Shown here: in pieces, positions 50,534-59,255 of the stretch
Layout of the letters: each line of letters opens with the position of its first letter
How positions within the stretch are numbered: the first letter of the stretch is position 1
Assembly: GCF_016019935.1 (NCBI RefSeq)
Contig: NZ_JAECMT010000008.1
Coordinates: 33,355-97,354, forward strand
Reading direction: 5' to 3'
Length of the DNA stretch: 64,000 nucleotides
DNA from: Paenibacillus sp. GSMTC-2017
Lineage (GTDB): Bacteria; Bacillota; Bacilli; Paenibacillales; Paenibacillaceae
Made by a program: the position numbers and the translations under genes
The notes under the pieces: model-generated
Seen by the model: the letters and a program-made list of their open reading frames with translations, nothing else
The model's database searches: none
Told to the model about the DNA's origin: nothing

Positions 50534-50556
50534 AGTAACATAGAAACTACAAACTA

Positions 50557-50573
50557 TGTCGAATGATGACGAA
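50557..50573 (+). promoter_or_regulatory. Tandem 0A boxes in the abrB leader
   Basis: TGTCGAA (50557-50563) and TGACGAA (50567-50573) with a three-base gap. B. subtilis abrB has the same pair just downstream of its promoter, where phosphorylated Spo0A represses it. Confidence 0.8.
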
Positions 50574-50602
50574 AATACATTTTGTGAGAGGATTGATAGA
50601 TT

Positions 50603-50857
50603 ATGATGAAGTCAACTGGTATCGTTCGTAAAGTTGATGAACTTGGTCGTGTTGTTATTCCAATTGAATTGCGTCGTACGCTAGGAATTGGCGAGAAGGA
50701 TGCACTTGAGATTTACGTAGATGGCGAGCGCATCATGCTTAAGAAATATGAGCCTGCATGTATCTTCTGTGGTAATGCAGAAAACGTTTCTTACTTCAAA
50801 GGAAAAATAGTTTGTCATGTTTGTTTATCAGAAATGCCAACACCTGTGACAAAATAA
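50603..50857 (+). CDS. abrB: Transition-state regulator AbrB
   Basis: An 84-residue global repressor of post-exponential genes. Residues 1-50 (MKSTGIVRKVDELGRVVIPIELRRTLGIGEKDALEIYVDGERIMLKKYEP) are almost the same as B. subtilis AbrB. The C-terminal part differs: CIFC and CHVC pairs around YFKGKIV could bind zinc, a form seen in AbrB proteins of other Firmicutes in place of the B. subtilis multimerisation domain. The first of two ATG codons is taken; GAGAGGA lies 10 bases upstream. It is on the plus strand, opposite to its neighbours, as in B. subtilis. Confidence 0.95.
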   Translation: MMKSTGIVRKVDELGRVVIPIELRRTLGIGEKDALEIYVDGERIMLKKYEPACIFCGNAENVSYFKGKIVCHVCLSEMPTPVTK

Positions 50858-50922
50858 GAAAAATCGGTTATAATCATTTTATACCTACTTGTTAATTCTA
50901 ACCTTTTTATATTCCCTTGACG

Positions 50923-50963
50923 CCTTCCTGCGCTAGAACCCGGCCAGGAAGGTCCTTTTTTTT
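50923..50963 (+). terminator. Terminator after abrB
   Basis: CCTTCCTG pairs with CAGGAAGG across a 14-base loop, followed by TCC and seven T. Confidence 0.85.
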
Positions 50964-50991
50964 CTAGCGCATTATTAGAATCACTAACAAA

Positions 50992-51885
50992 TTAGCGATT
51001 TACTTCATTATAAACTTCCCGCTTCTGCAGTCCTCGATCAACCGCCGTTTTCTTTATCGCTTCTTTACGATCCATTGTAGACTCATAATGTGCTACATGC
51101 GCCTCTATATCGAGCTCAGCCCACCAAGCGCCATCAATGTCAGCTTTATTTACGTCTGAAGGGTCAGCCCCCTCGACAACAATACAAAACTCACCTAGTG
51201 GTGAATGCTCTGCAAACCATTCGATACATTCTGAAGTTGTTCCTCTAATTGCTTCTTCATGCTTTTTCGTTAATTCTCTAACTACTGCAATACGCCTGTC
51301 ACCTAATTGTTCTAGCATAATATCCAACGTTTTTGTTATCCGATGAGGGGATTCATAAAAAATAAGAGTCGCCTTAATTAATGCAAACTCTTGCAACCAT
51401 TTCACAAGCGACTTTTTCTCTCTTGGAGGAAAACCTGCAAACAGGAATCTTTCCGTTGGAAGCCCTGACATAATGAGTGCCGATAACGCTGCGTTGGCAC
51501 CGGGAATCGGTATTACAGCTATCCCATGTTCAACTGCAGAAGCAACTAAATCAGCACCAGGATCAGAAATGGCCGGTAGGCCCGCATCACTAACTAATGC
51601 AATAGATTGCCCTTCAAGCATAAGTCTAATAAGCTCCGGTCCGCTCGCGCCTTTATTATGCTCATGATAGCTAACGAGACGCGTTTGAATCTCAAAGTGA
51701 GTAAGCAGCTTACGAGTTTGCCTTGTATCTTCTGCTGCAACCATGGAAGCTTCCTTAAGGATACGAATAGCTCTCATCGTCATATCCTCCAAATTGCCGA
51801 TAGGTGTTGCGACCAAATATAACGAACCCGCTCCGGAAGCTCCCCCTCCATCTACAGCTGGGGCATAGCTTTTTTGTCTATTCAT
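50992..51885 (-). CDS. rsmI: 16S rRNA 2'-O-ribose C1402 methyltransferase RsmI
   Basis: A 297-residue tetrapyrrole-methylase-fold enzyme. SLYLVATPIGNLEDMTMRAIRIL, VAAEDTRQTRKLLTHF, LVSDAGLPAISDPG, IPIPGANAALSALIMSGL and FAGFPPREK are RsmI signatures. Its ATG overlaps the stop of the methyltransferase gene before it by four bases (ATGA). In B. subtilis yazA lies between these two genes; it is absent here. Confidence 0.95.
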   Translation of the reverse strand: MNRQKSYAPAVDGGGASGAGSLYLVATPIGNLEDMTMRAIRILKEASMVAAEDTRQTRKLLTHFEIQTRLVSYHEHNKGASGPELIRLMLEGQSIALVSDAGLPAISDPGADLVASAVEHGIAVIPIPGANAALSALIMSGLPTERFLFAGFPPREKKSLVKWLQEFALIKATLIFYESPHRITKTLDIMLEQLGDRRIAVVRELTKKHEEAIRGTTSECIEWFAEHSPLGEFCIVVEGADPSDVNKADIDGAWWAELDIEAHVAHYESTMDRKEAIKKTAVDRGLQKREVYNEVNR

Positions 51886-52607
51886 ACGATTTGAACCCCT
51901 TCGTCGTTGTATACCATAATTGGTGGAAGTAACTTAATATCAGGTTTTCCATCACGTGTTGCTTCTATTAATATCATGTTAGCTTCTGCATTAGCATTTG
52001 GATGTACAAATTGGATACGCTTTGGTTCCAGCTTCCACTTTCGCAAAGTTTCGACAATATCGAGTAACCTGGTTGGACGATGTACCATAGCGAGCTTGCC
52101 ACCTGGACGAAGTAGCTTCGCGCACGACTGTGCTAATTCATCAAGTGTACAATGTATCTCATGCCTAGCAATTGCATAATGTTCGTTTTCATTTTGTTCT
52201 CCTGCCGTTATTGGCATATAAGGCGGATTAACGGTAATTGCATCATAGACGCCGTTCCCTGCGACCTTAGGAAACGTGCGTAGATCCTGCTCGATAACCT
52301 GAATTTGTTGCTCCAATTCGTTCATTTCGACACTTCGTCTTGCCATGTCAGCTAGACGGGGTTGAATTTCAATGGCATCGATTTTTGCCTTTGTTCTTGC
52401 TGTGAGTAGGATCGGAATTACTCCATTTCCTGTACATAAATCTGCGATACGACCGTACTTCGGAATATTGGCGAATCTTGATAACAATACAGCATCTAGA
52501 GAGAAGCTAAATACTTCTCTGCTTTGTATAATTTTAAATCCTGTATCCATTAATAAATCATCGATTCTCTCGCCTGCCGACAATTCTAATGATCGATGTT
52601 CTGACAC
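51882..52607 (-). CDS. yabB: tRNA1(Val) (adenine37-N6)-methyltransferase-like protein YabB
   Basis: A 241-residue SAM-dependent methyltransferase of the TrmN6 family. IADLCTGNGVIPILLTAR binds SAM and AITVNPPYMPITAG is the catalytic NPPY motif. The frame is open to 52697, but the yabA terminator at 52659-52692 lies inside that stretch, so I take the GTG at 52607, nine bases after AAGGAG. Translation is coupled to rsmI. Confidence 0.92.
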   Translation of the reverse strand: MSEHRSLELSAGERIDDLLMDTGFKIIQSREVFSFSLDAVLLSRFANIPKYGRIADLCTGNGVIPILLTARTKAKIDAIEIQPRLADMARRSVEMNELEQQIQVIEQDLRTFPKVAGNGVYDAITVNPPYMPITAGEQNENEHYAIARHEIHCTLDELAQSCAKLLRPGGKLAMVHRPTRLLDIVETLRKWKLEPKRIQFVHPNANAEANMILIEATRDGKPDIKLLPPIMVYNDEGVQIV

Positions 52608-52658
52608 GTTATGTCTCTCCTTCGACGCTTGGTTTGATCCTACAACATATATAGCATT

Positions 52659-52692
52659 CAAAAAAGACCGTCCTCTGCGGTAAGGACGGTCT
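52659..52692 (-). terminator. Terminator after yabA
   Basis: AGACCGTCCT pairs with AGGACGGTCT around TACCGCAG, followed by TTTTTTG on the minus strand. Confidence 0.9.
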
Positions 52693-52709
52693 GTCAATAC
52701 GGATTCCGC

Positions 52710-53108
52710 TTATTTGTTTAAGAAAGATAGACAGAACAGACAGTCACCTTCTGTACGCAAATGTCCATAATATACGTTACAGATGTGGAATCCTTCGTGA
52801 TACAACCGCGTTAAATTATCATGTCCTTCTCCAACCGCGACGATAGCTTCTTCGAAACTTTCTTCACGGACTAAATCAGGTTTTGTTTCTTTTGTTCCTG
52901 CACCCGCTTGGGTCGCAAGAACGGCTTCGCGTTCAGAGGACGTTTCTCTCTTGAACACTTGACGTAACTGGTGGTTCTCGATGCTCAATCGCTTATTCTC
53001 CTCAAGCAGTTCTTTGACCTTCTGCTTGAGCTCGCGGAGCTCGGCATGAAACAAACCAACCCGTTTGTCCAATTCATCCATTTGAATAAATATATCCCTC
53101 TTCTCCAA
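52710..53108 (-). CDS. yabA: Replication initiation control protein YabA
   Basis: A 132-residue protein that ties DnaA to the sliding clamp and restrains initiation. Residues 5-60 are a coiled coil (LFHAELRELKQKVKELLEENKRLSIENHQLRQVF); the zinc-binding end is LYHEGFHICNVYYGHLRTEGDCLFCLSFL, with His and three Cys. The linker is longer than in B. subtilis. I start at the TTG at 53108, after GGTGG, which aligns with the B. subtilis N-terminus (EKRDIF / DKKELF); the ATG at 53129 is 7 codons earlier without a site. Confidence 0.92.
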   Translation of the reverse strand: MEKRDIFIQMDELDKRVGLFHAELRELKQKVKELLEENKRLSIENHQLRQVFKRETSSEREAVLATQAGAGTKETKPDLVREESFEEAIVAVGEGHDNLTRLYHEGFHICNVYYGHLRTEGDCLFCLSFLNK

Positions 53109-53170
53109 GTTCCCACCCCAGAGCTTCAAGCATGAGTGTTACCTCACCTATCAGAATCACACTACACCGT

Positions 53171-53974
53171 TTATTTTACGATAACATCGTCAAACGGCAT
53201 TTCTTTCGGTTTACCTGGTGTATCAAATAATTGTACATATACGCTTTTCGTAGATGCGTTAATTCCAGTCACTTTGCCTTCACCGAGAGACGTAACAACA
53301 ATTTTGCCGATAGCCGGCAATTCTTCTCTTACACTCTCGTAATTGTCATGCTCATATTTGAGACAACACATGAGACGACCGCATAGGCCCGATATTTTGG
53401 TAGGATTAAGCGATAAGTTCTGATCCTTGGCCATCTTAATAGACACAGGTTCGAAATCGCCAAGCCATGAAGAGCAGCATAGAACTCGTCCACATGGGCC
53501 AATGCCGCCTAACATCTTGGCTTCATCCCTTACGCCAATTTGACGAAGCTCGATTCTTGTTCGGAAGACGCTAGCTAAATCTTTTACTAACTCCCGGAAA
53601 TCTACTCGTCCTTCAGCGGTGAAATAAAAAATAATTTTGTTACGATCGAATGTAAATTCGACATCCACAAGCTTCATACGAAGCTGATGACTCTTAATCT
53701 TATCAAGACAGGTAGTAAACGCATTTTTTGCAGCTGAGCGATTCTCTTCAACAACTTGTCCATCAACATCGCTAGCTATACGAATAACCTTCTTGAGCGG
53801 GAGAACAACATCCGATTCACCGACTTGCTTCTGTCCCACCACCACTTTACCGTATTCGATTCCGCGTGCGGTCTCAACAATAACATGCTGTTCCTTATCC
53901 ACGGGATGCTCGACCGGGTCGAAGTAATAGATCTTGCCCGCTTTCTTAAAACGGACACCGATGACATTATACAA
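53171..53974 (-). CDS. ricT: RicT (YaaT), Y-complex protein
   Basis: A 267-residue PSP1-domain protein. RicT joins RicA and RicF to form the iron-sulfur Y-complex that assists RNase Y in mRNA processing and affects sporulation and biofilms. The cysteines that hold a cluster are in GIGPCGRVLCCSSWL and ISGLCGRLMCCLKYEHDNY. TTG start with AGGAGG 8 bases upstream; three bases follow the holB stop. Confidence 0.94.
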   Translation of the reverse strand: MYNVIGVRFKKAGKIYYFDPVEHPVDKEQHVIVETARGIEYGKVVVGQKQVGESDVVLPLKKVIRIASDVDGQVVEENRSAAKNAFTTCLDKIKSHQLRMKLVDVEFTFDRNKIIFYFTAEGRVDFRELVKDLASVFRTRIELRQIGVRDEAKMLGGIGPCGRVLCCSSWLGDFEPVSIKMAKDQNLSLNPTKISGLCGRLMCCLKYEHDNYESVREELPAIGKIVVTSLGEGKVTGINASTKSVYVQLFDTPGKPKEMPFDDVIVK

Positions 53975-53977
53975 GGA

Positions 53978-54955
53978 TTAGCCCTCCTGTAGGTTTACCA
54001 ATAGTTGCTCAAACGCGAGCTGAGGCGATACATTCGCACGTATACGCTTACTCGCTTCAAGGATATGCTCCATGCAGGACACCCAACCTGCGAATGAACG
54101 ATTGAAGGCGTTATTTCTTAACCAATCTAACTGATCTATAAAAACAATCTTGTCCTGCCTTCCGGCCTGGATCTGTGTTAAATCTTTAAACCAAAGCGTT
54201 AATAATGAAAGCAACAGTTCTGTTTGATGCGATAAATCTGTCTTAAAAAGCTGTTGCTGGGCAGTGATCATCGCCGCGGTGAATCGGGTCAAACTCTCCT
54301 TGCCTAATTGTATCACTAGGTTTCGGATTTCTGCAAACTCATTCTGCATAAGAATTTGTCTAGCCCCGTCTAATCCGGACGATAATTGTACCGCTGCTCT
54401 TGCAAGAAGTGCTGGAGATCCTTCGGAAATTAACTGCTCAAGCATCCGATCAGGAGACAATGGAAGGAATGGAATCCATTGTGTTCGTGAACGAATAGTT
54501 GGCAATACAGCTTGTCCATTATCGGTAATAAGTATAGCAACAATTGGAGAAACAGGTTCTTCCAAAAATTTAAGCAAACTATTGGCCGCCTGAAGCGTTA
54601 ACGTCTCCGCTCGTTCAATTATATAAACGGTACGCCCTGCTTCAGTACCGCGATACGATAAATTACGTTGCAGTTCCCTAATTTGATCAATTTTAATGCT
54701 ATTCCCGTCTGGAGCAATGGTCAAAAGGTTTGACTGGTTGCCATGTTCAAACTTCCGACATTCCAAACATTCGCCACATGCGTCCCAGCCATCCGCTGTA
54801 CAGAACAACGCTTTAGCAAAACTCTGTGCTATGGAGAGCTTTCCAGTACCAGAAGGTCCACTGAACAAATAAGCATGCGAGATTTTACCGCTCTGAAGGG
54901 CATGTTTCAAGATTCGCTGCGCCTTCCATTGTTCGTCAGCTTGTTCAAGACTCAT
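53978..54955 (-). CDS. holB: DNA polymerase III subunit delta prime
   Basis: A 325-residue clamp-loader subunit. AYLFSGPSGTGKLSIAQSFA is the Walker A region, CGECLECRKFEHGNQ the zinc module, IIERAETLTLQAANSLLKFLEEP the sensor/box VII area and TIRSRTQ the SRC-like motif (here SRT). C-terminal collar domain follows. It lies between yaaR and ricT as in B. subtilis. Confidence 0.93.
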   Translation of the reverse strand: MSLEQADEQWKAQRILKHALQSGKISHAYLFSGPSGTGKLSIAQSFAKALFCTADGWDACGECLECRKFEHGNQSNLLTIAPDGNSIKIDQIRELQRNLSYRGTEAGRTVYIIERAETLTLQAANSLLKFLEEPVSPIVAILITDNGQAVLPTIRSRTQWIPFLPLSPDRMLEQLISEGSPALLARAAVQLSSGLDGARQILMQNEFAEIRNLVIQLGKESLTRFTAAMITAQQQLFKTDLSHQTELLLSLLTLWFKDLTQIQAGRQDKIVFIDQLDWLRNNAFNRSFAGWVSCMEHILEASKRIRANVSPQLAFEQLLVNLQEG

Positions 54956-54988
54956 GACTTCAATCCTTACCTTTCTTATTCCATCATA

Positions 54989-55432
54989 TTAAAACAATAA
55001 ATTTATTAAAATACCGCGTATTTCGCCTATTTTATTCAAGAGATCAATTCTGCCTTGCTCGCTATCAAGCAAGTCTTCTGCCATCGTTACAAGTGTGGCA
55101 TCAATTTCATCCAATAGTTTATAACGCTTTATTCTTCCTCTTCGATCAAATCCGCGCACTTCCTTAAGTCCTATACCACGACGTATCGTGTCCTCAAGAA
55201 ATTGCTTCACCATCTGACGATACAGCATTAGCTCCCGTACCGTCATATTTTTGGCCAGTCGATCTCCTTGCCGATGAATATTTTGCAGTTTGGCATTAAG
55301 CTGCTCTTGTGTCCGCTGAGCATCCTGCTGCACCATTACATCTGCAAAGCTTGTATGCTGAACAGGCTTTGCACCTGAATCAGTGTTCGTTCGATTTTGC
55401 CCTAGTGGTCGCCATCCTTGATCAACTCTCAT
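54989..55432 (-). CDS. yaaR: YaaR, DUF327 protein
   Basis: A 147-residue cytoplasmic helical protein of unknown function that is always near yaaQ, holB and tmk in Bacillales. The family core is MTVRELMLYRQMVKQFLEDTIRRGIGLKEVRGFDRRGRIKRYKLLDEID and LLNKIGEIRGILINLLF. The N-terminal 40 residues are polar and low in conservation. No catalytic motif is visible. Confidence 0.9.
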   Translation of the reverse strand: MRVDQGWRPLGQNRTNTDSGAKPVQHTSFADVMVQQDAQRTQEQLNAKLQNIHRQGDRLAKNMTVRELMLYRQMVKQFLEDTIRRGIGLKEVRGFDRRGRIKRYKLLDEIDATLVTMAEDLLDSEQGRIDLLNKIGEIRGILINLLF

Positions 55433-55447
55433 TTATGTCACACCCAA

Positions 55448-55777
55448 TCAGAAGTGTTCGAATCTCTCAACCGGAACAACGAATACGGCCGCACCGCCTA
55501 TTTGTACTTCCACAGGGAAAGGAAGATAGGAATCTGTAGATCCACCCATCGGCGATACTGGTGTAACTAATTGATCACGCACTTTGCAGTTCGTGCTAAT
55601 GACCTGAAATACTTCCTGCACACGCTCATCCTCGATTCCGATCATAAACGTTGTATTTCCCGACCTTAGAAAACCGCCCGTACTTGCAAGCTTCGTTGCC
55701 CTGAAGCCTTCACGTATAAGTGCGTTCGATAATCTGTTGCTATCCTTGTCCTGAATAACCGCGATTACTAATTTCAT
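55448..55777 (-). CDS. darA: c-di-AMP-binding PII-like protein DarA (YaaQ/PstA)
   Basis: A 109-residue trimeric signal protein that binds c-di-AMP. MKLVIAVIQDKDSNRLSNALIREGFRATKLASTGGFLRSGNTTFMIGIED, VTPVSPMGGSTDSYLPFPVEVQIGGAAVFVVPVERF match DarA throughout, including the ligand-contact GGFLRSGNTT loop. I start at the ATG at 55777, six bases after GGGGGA; upstream ATG at 55783 sits in that site. Its output in the cell is still unknown. Confidence 0.94.
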   Translation of the reverse strand: MKLVIAVIQDKDSNRLSNALIREGFRATKLASTGGFLRSGNTTFMIGIEDERVQEVFQVISTNCKVRDQLVTPVSPMGGSTDSYLPFPVEVQIGGAAVFVVPVERFEHF

Positions 55778-55878
55778 CTTCATTCCCCCTGGATTACTAT
55801 TAGAATAGGTTATTACACACATGATTAGTCATTCGGTAATGACAGAGATCATTATGAACGCTGTACGTTTTACATCGG

Positions 55879-56517
55879 TTACATTACTTCTTTCAGTCGG
55901 CGTTCTACGATAGATAATACCGCTTGAAACACTTCTTCCCGCTCGAGCTCTGCATTAACGAGTTCGATACGTTCTGGATATTGCGAAAGCAGTAATTGAT
56001 ATCCTTCTCTTACCCGTTCGTGAAAGGAATGAAGCTCAAGATCCAATCGATTAATTTCTCTATCTCCTGCTTGTGAAATTCTTGCAAGACCAACTTCAGG
56101 AGTTACATCCATAAATACGGTTAGCATTGGCATCGTATCCTTAATGGCAAATTGATTAATTGCCCATACATCATCCATACCAAGACCTCGTGCATGACCC
56201 TGATAGGCTAAGCTGCTATCTACAAATCGATCACAGATAACAATCTTTCCTTCTTCAAGAGCTGGAATCACCTTCTCTACAAGATGTTGTCTACGTGATG
56301 CAGCATAGAGCAGAGCTTCCGTTCTCGCATCCATCATCGTATGCTCTGTATCGAGAATAACAGTGCGAATTTTTTCTGCAATTGGGATACCGCCAGGTTC
56401 TCTTGTTGCTACTACGCTCATGCCCTTCTCTTGCAGTGTATTCACAAGACGTGTAATGAGTGATGTTTTGCCGGCACCTTCGCCGCCTTCTATAGTAATA
56501 AAATATCCTCTATTCAA
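55879..56517 (-). CDS. tmk: Thymidylate kinase
   Basis: A 212-residue kinase that turns dTMP into dTDP. P-loop FITIEGGEGAGKTSLITRL, VVATREPGGIPIAEKIR and the DRFVDSSLAYQGHARGL motif are complete. TTG start; GGGGC about 9 bases upstream is a modest ribosome site. It lies between yaaO and yaaQ as in B. subtilis. Confidence 0.95.
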   Translation of the reverse strand: MNRGYFITIEGGEGAGKTSLITRLVNTLQEKGMSVVATREPGGIPIAEKIRTVILDTEHTMMDARTEALLYAASRRQHLVEKVIPALEEGKIVICDRFVDSSLAYQGHARGLGMDDVWAINQFAIKDTMPMLTVFMDVTPEVGLARISQAGDREINRLDLELHSFHERVREGYQLLLSQYPERIELVNAELEREEVFQAVLSIVERRLKEVM

Positions 56518-56628
56518 GCCTAAGTTGCCCCTAACCTATGAAATACGATTTGTTCCCTTTATTGTAACAAAGGTAAGCCTACTACTACAACGAACTTTTC
56601 ATATAAACCCGCATAAATACACGATTTT

Positions 56629-58164
56629 TTAGTCCCTTTTTTGGTCAATAAATACTTTAATCGTCGATAGTTCAGTGTTATCGGCTCCTTGAAACTTTGC
56701 ACCAGCAGTAGCTAATGATTCAATTTGACTAATCGTATCAACAGTAAGTCTTTCACCCACATATACGAGTGGAATTCCTGGCGGATAAGGAACTATCATT
56801 TCTGCCGATTGAAGTCCTTCACACTGACGAAGTTGCATACTGGCAATCTCTCTTTTCACTATATGATCTCTTGCAAATGAAACTGGAACTCCTATTCCTG
56901 AACTATCTTTTAAAATAATTTCAGTTGAAGATGACTTTTCTGTTCCTGTCCCCATAACGATGATTGCTCCACTTTTATTATATTTACTATGAATAGAAGT
57001 AATTGCTACCCGAAGCTTTCCAATCTCTACTTCGGTCATATGAATGCCCATTACTAATACGACATAACGAAGGTCTGCCATCTCTGCCCAACATCCATGT
57101 TGCTCCAGTTCTTTAAGCAGTTCATATCCCGATAAATGTCCAGTTTGGTCATATAACAGCACCCTTAATGGATCAAGTTGTCTTATGTTTTCCGCCTCTA
57201 ATTCTTCATCCCAGTTAACTGTTCGCACGATTAATTGTTCATTATTTACCCATCTATTAAATGAATTAACAGCATCTAATACAGGTTGAAACAGTTCCGA
57301 ACCCAACGTTTGCACCATTGCTCTAGCAATATCGAGCGATGCCATAATTGGGAATGATGGACTTGAGCTTTGTATCATTGAAAGTGACTGAACTAATGAC
57401 CCACGATCTATAAGATCTCCTTGGACATGCAACATCGCACCCATCGTAAGAGCAGGTAATGTCTTATGAGTAGATTGTACGACCGCATCCGCCCCAGCCG
57501 CTAACGCTGATTGTGGCAGCTTCGAGTGGAACCCATAATGTGCACCATGCGCCTCATCTACTATTAGAGGAATGCCACTGCGATGGACACTATCCGCATA
57601 AGCATCAAGTTTTATACTTATTCCATAATAGTTTGGATTGGTCAAAAAGACTGCTGTAGCTTTAGGGTATTGCATTAATGCAGTCTCGACTTGATCAAGT
57701 GATGGGATTGTAGCTAAACCAGTAGTTTTATCGAACTGTGGGGTCAAAAATACAGCTGTAGCACCTGCAAGCTTCAAACCGTTAATAACAGACTTATGTA
57801 CATTTCGTTGTACGATTATTGTATCTCCCGGCGTACATATCGTTAGCAGCAATGCAAGATTGCCAGATGTACTACCACCTACAAGAAAATACGTATCTTC
57901 CGCCCCGAAACATTTTGCAGCTAAAGACTGTGCATCTTTTATCGCCCCTTCGGGGTGATGGAGATCATCCGTCGCGGATATTTCCGTAAGATCAATTTCC
58001 ATTATTGGCTTAAAACGATCCGTTATTTCTTTCGTTTGCTCGCTTACTTTTTCAAGAAGATGCAAAGACTCGCTATTATGATGTCCAGGTACGTGGAAGC
58101 TAGCTGGTTTAGTCGTAGCATGACTGACTAGCATTTCGTAAAGTGGAGCATGAAATGATTTCAT
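56629..58164 (-). CDS. yaaO: Orn/Lys/Arg decarboxylase family protein (YaaO)
   Basis: A 511-residue fold-type I PLP enzyme. FHVPGHHN, GGSTSGNLALLLTICTPGDTIIVQRNVHKSV, VDEAHGAHYGFHSKLP and the PLP lysine in QSTHKTLPALTMGAMLH define the family; the C-terminal domain shows LRQCEGLQSAEMIVPYPPGIPLVYVGE. Substrate (arginine, lysine or ornithine) cannot be read from sequence; arginine would start polyamine synthesis. The purine tract AAAGGA lies 13 bases before the ATG, rather far. Confidence 0.9.
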   Translation of the reverse strand: MKSFHAPLYEMLVSHATTKPASFHVPGHHNSESLHLLEKVSEQTKEITDRFKPIMEIDLTEISATDDLHHPEGAIKDAQSLAAKCFGAEDTYFLVGGSTSGNLALLLTICTPGDTIIVQRNVHKSVINGLKLAGATAVFLTPQFDKTTGLATIPSLDQVETALMQYPKATAVFLTNPNYYGISIKLDAYADSVHRSGIPLIVDEAHGAHYGFHSKLPQSALAAGADAVVQSTHKTLPALTMGAMLHVQGDLIDRGSLVQSLSMIQSSSPSFPIMASLDIARAMVQTLGSELFQPVLDAVNSFNRWVNNEQLIVRTVNWDEELEAENIRQLDPLRVLLYDQTGHLSGYELLKELEQHGCWAEMADLRYVVLVMGIHMTEVEIGKLRVAITSIHSKYNKSGAIIVMGTGTEKSSSTEIILKDSSGIGVPVSFARDHIVKREIASMQLRQCEGLQSAEMIVPYPPGIPLVYVGERLTVDTISQIESLATAGAKFQGADNTELSTIKVFIDQKRD

Positions 58165-58256
58165 TTCTATTTAACATTCCTTTCAACTATACGAATAACT
58201 TTATTCCTTTATTGTACCGAATGTCTGTATGAGGCGTAAATGATTGCATAAGTTCG

Positions 58257-58295
58257 CAAAAAAAAAGAACAGCTTCTGTCACCAGCCGCCGTTCA
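58257..58295 (-). terminator. Terminator at the end of csfB
   Basis: GAACGGC pairs with GCTGTTC (one G-T) over a loop of about 14 bases and runs into nine T; the stem starts within the csfB stop codon. Confidence 0.7.
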
Positions 58296-58484
58296 CGCAT
58301 TCTTTTCCATAAATATAGCTTTCATTTGATGAATGAAGAATGGATATTTAGCATCTTTTACGTCTGTTTTAACCATTTCCATCTCACAAGGAATACAGAT
58401 GAAACCCGAAATAATTCGTATGCCTTCACCTTCCGCCTTCATTTCACCACAAATATTACAATAATGATCGCGATTATCGTTCAT
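58293..58484 (-). CDS. csfB: Anti-sigma-G factor Gin/CsfB
   Basis: A 63-residue zinc-type inhibitor that keeps sigma-G quiet until engulfment. YCNICGEMKAEGEGIRI and FICIPCEMEMVKTD carry two CxxC pairs, and the end YPFFIHQMKAIF matches B. subtilis CsfB (YAFYVKKLKSI). GGGG lies 6 bases before the ATG. xpaC and yaaN, which sit between csfB and yaaO in B. subtilis, are absent. Confidence 0.88.
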   Translation of the reverse strand: MNDNRDHYCNICGEMKAEGEGIRIISGFICIPCEMEMVKTDVKDAKYPFFIHQMKAIFMEKNA

Positions 58485-58522
58485 AACAATCCCCGCCTTC
58501 TATCACCTTTAATATATACCTA

Positions 58523-58553
58523 CTATTATGGCATATAGTCTATCGAAATATAC
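58523..58553 (-). promoter_or_regulatory. Predicted sigma-F promoter of csfB
   Basis: GTATA (58553-58549), 16-base spacer, GCCATAATAG (58532-58523) fits the sigma-F pattern GYWTA / GGNRANANTW with one main change. B. subtilis csfB is read by sigma-F. Confidence 0.45.
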
Positions 58554-58716
58554 TTGTTTCATAACCTTTTTCAAATATTTGTATATCGTATGCAGGATGA
58601 CGGCATTAGGTGATTGCAGAACGTAATGAAGTGTGTATAAAAGGTTCAGTAAACGTTTAAGTAAGCCGATATTATGTAATGAGGTATGCACATTAGATAG
58701 GACATTAGGGGAAGGA

Positions 58717-58732
58717 TGTTCCACATGAAACA
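58717..58732. promoter_or_regulatory. parS-like ParB binding site
   Basis: TGTTCCACATGAAACA matches TGTTNCACGTGAAACA except for one A in place of the central G. It overlaps the start codon of the membrane protein gene. Origin-proximal parS sites within coding sequence are known in B. subtilis. Confidence 0.5.
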
Positions 58733-59255
58733 ATCATTATCCGAACAAAAAAATGCCACCATTTATCAATACCAGCTTGTAAAAAGGGTCTTCATCCATT
58801 CCGAGCTTATTATAAGCCATCTTATTACTGGAGCTATCTTCGTCGCTTTCCAAATGCTCTTCTATCAAATGGATGGATTATTTTCTGCACTGCTAGGTTT
58901 TGCTATCGTACAATTTCTTCATCTTCTTATCTTATTGCTTACCTTTATTCGTGTCGATGAAGCCGTTGACCGACAATGGATATGGCGTATCAATCCGCCT
59001 TGGATCGGCTTCAAACCGGCTAATGAAATCAAATTGTCGCTGTTTCGTCGTGTACATCGCCAGCTTTTCTGGGTAGGATTATGTTTGATTGCCTTATTGT
59101 ATCCTTGGTTATCGGCATCTATGATGATTAGTCTAGTTTGTTGGCATATGTGGCTAATTGTACCGAGAATGCTCCTTTCCTTCGTGTTCCGCAAACAACG
59201 CAAGGATGGTGTATTAAGGCTACAAACAAAAGAGGCATCTTATTATCATCGATAA
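58725..59255 (+). CDS. Hypothetical membrane protein
   Basis: A 176-residue protein with about four membrane helices (IISHLITGAIFVAFQMLFY; LFSALLGFAIVQFLHLLILLLTF; QLFWVGLCLIALLYPWL; MMISLVCWHMWLIVPRMLL) and a basic cytoplasmic tail. I do not recognise the family. The ATG at 58725 has GGAAGG nine bases upstream; an ATG at 58716 directly follows that tract and is less likely. It is alone on the plus strand between csfB and the ABC exporter. The 325 bases downstream show no gene. Confidence 0.6.
   Translation: MKQSLSEQKNATIYQYQLVKRVFIHSELIISHLITGAIFVAFQMLFYQMDGLFSALLGFAIVQFLHLLILLLTFIRVDEAVDRQWIWRINPPWIGFKPANEIKLSLFRRVHRQLFWVGLCLIALLYPWLSASMMISLVCWHMWLIVPRMLLSFVFRKQRKDGVLRLQTKEASYYHR

Noticed and set aside
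52608..52697. Longer N-terminus of YabB
   Set aside because: The stretch contains the strong yabA terminator and lacks a ribosome site before its first ATG.
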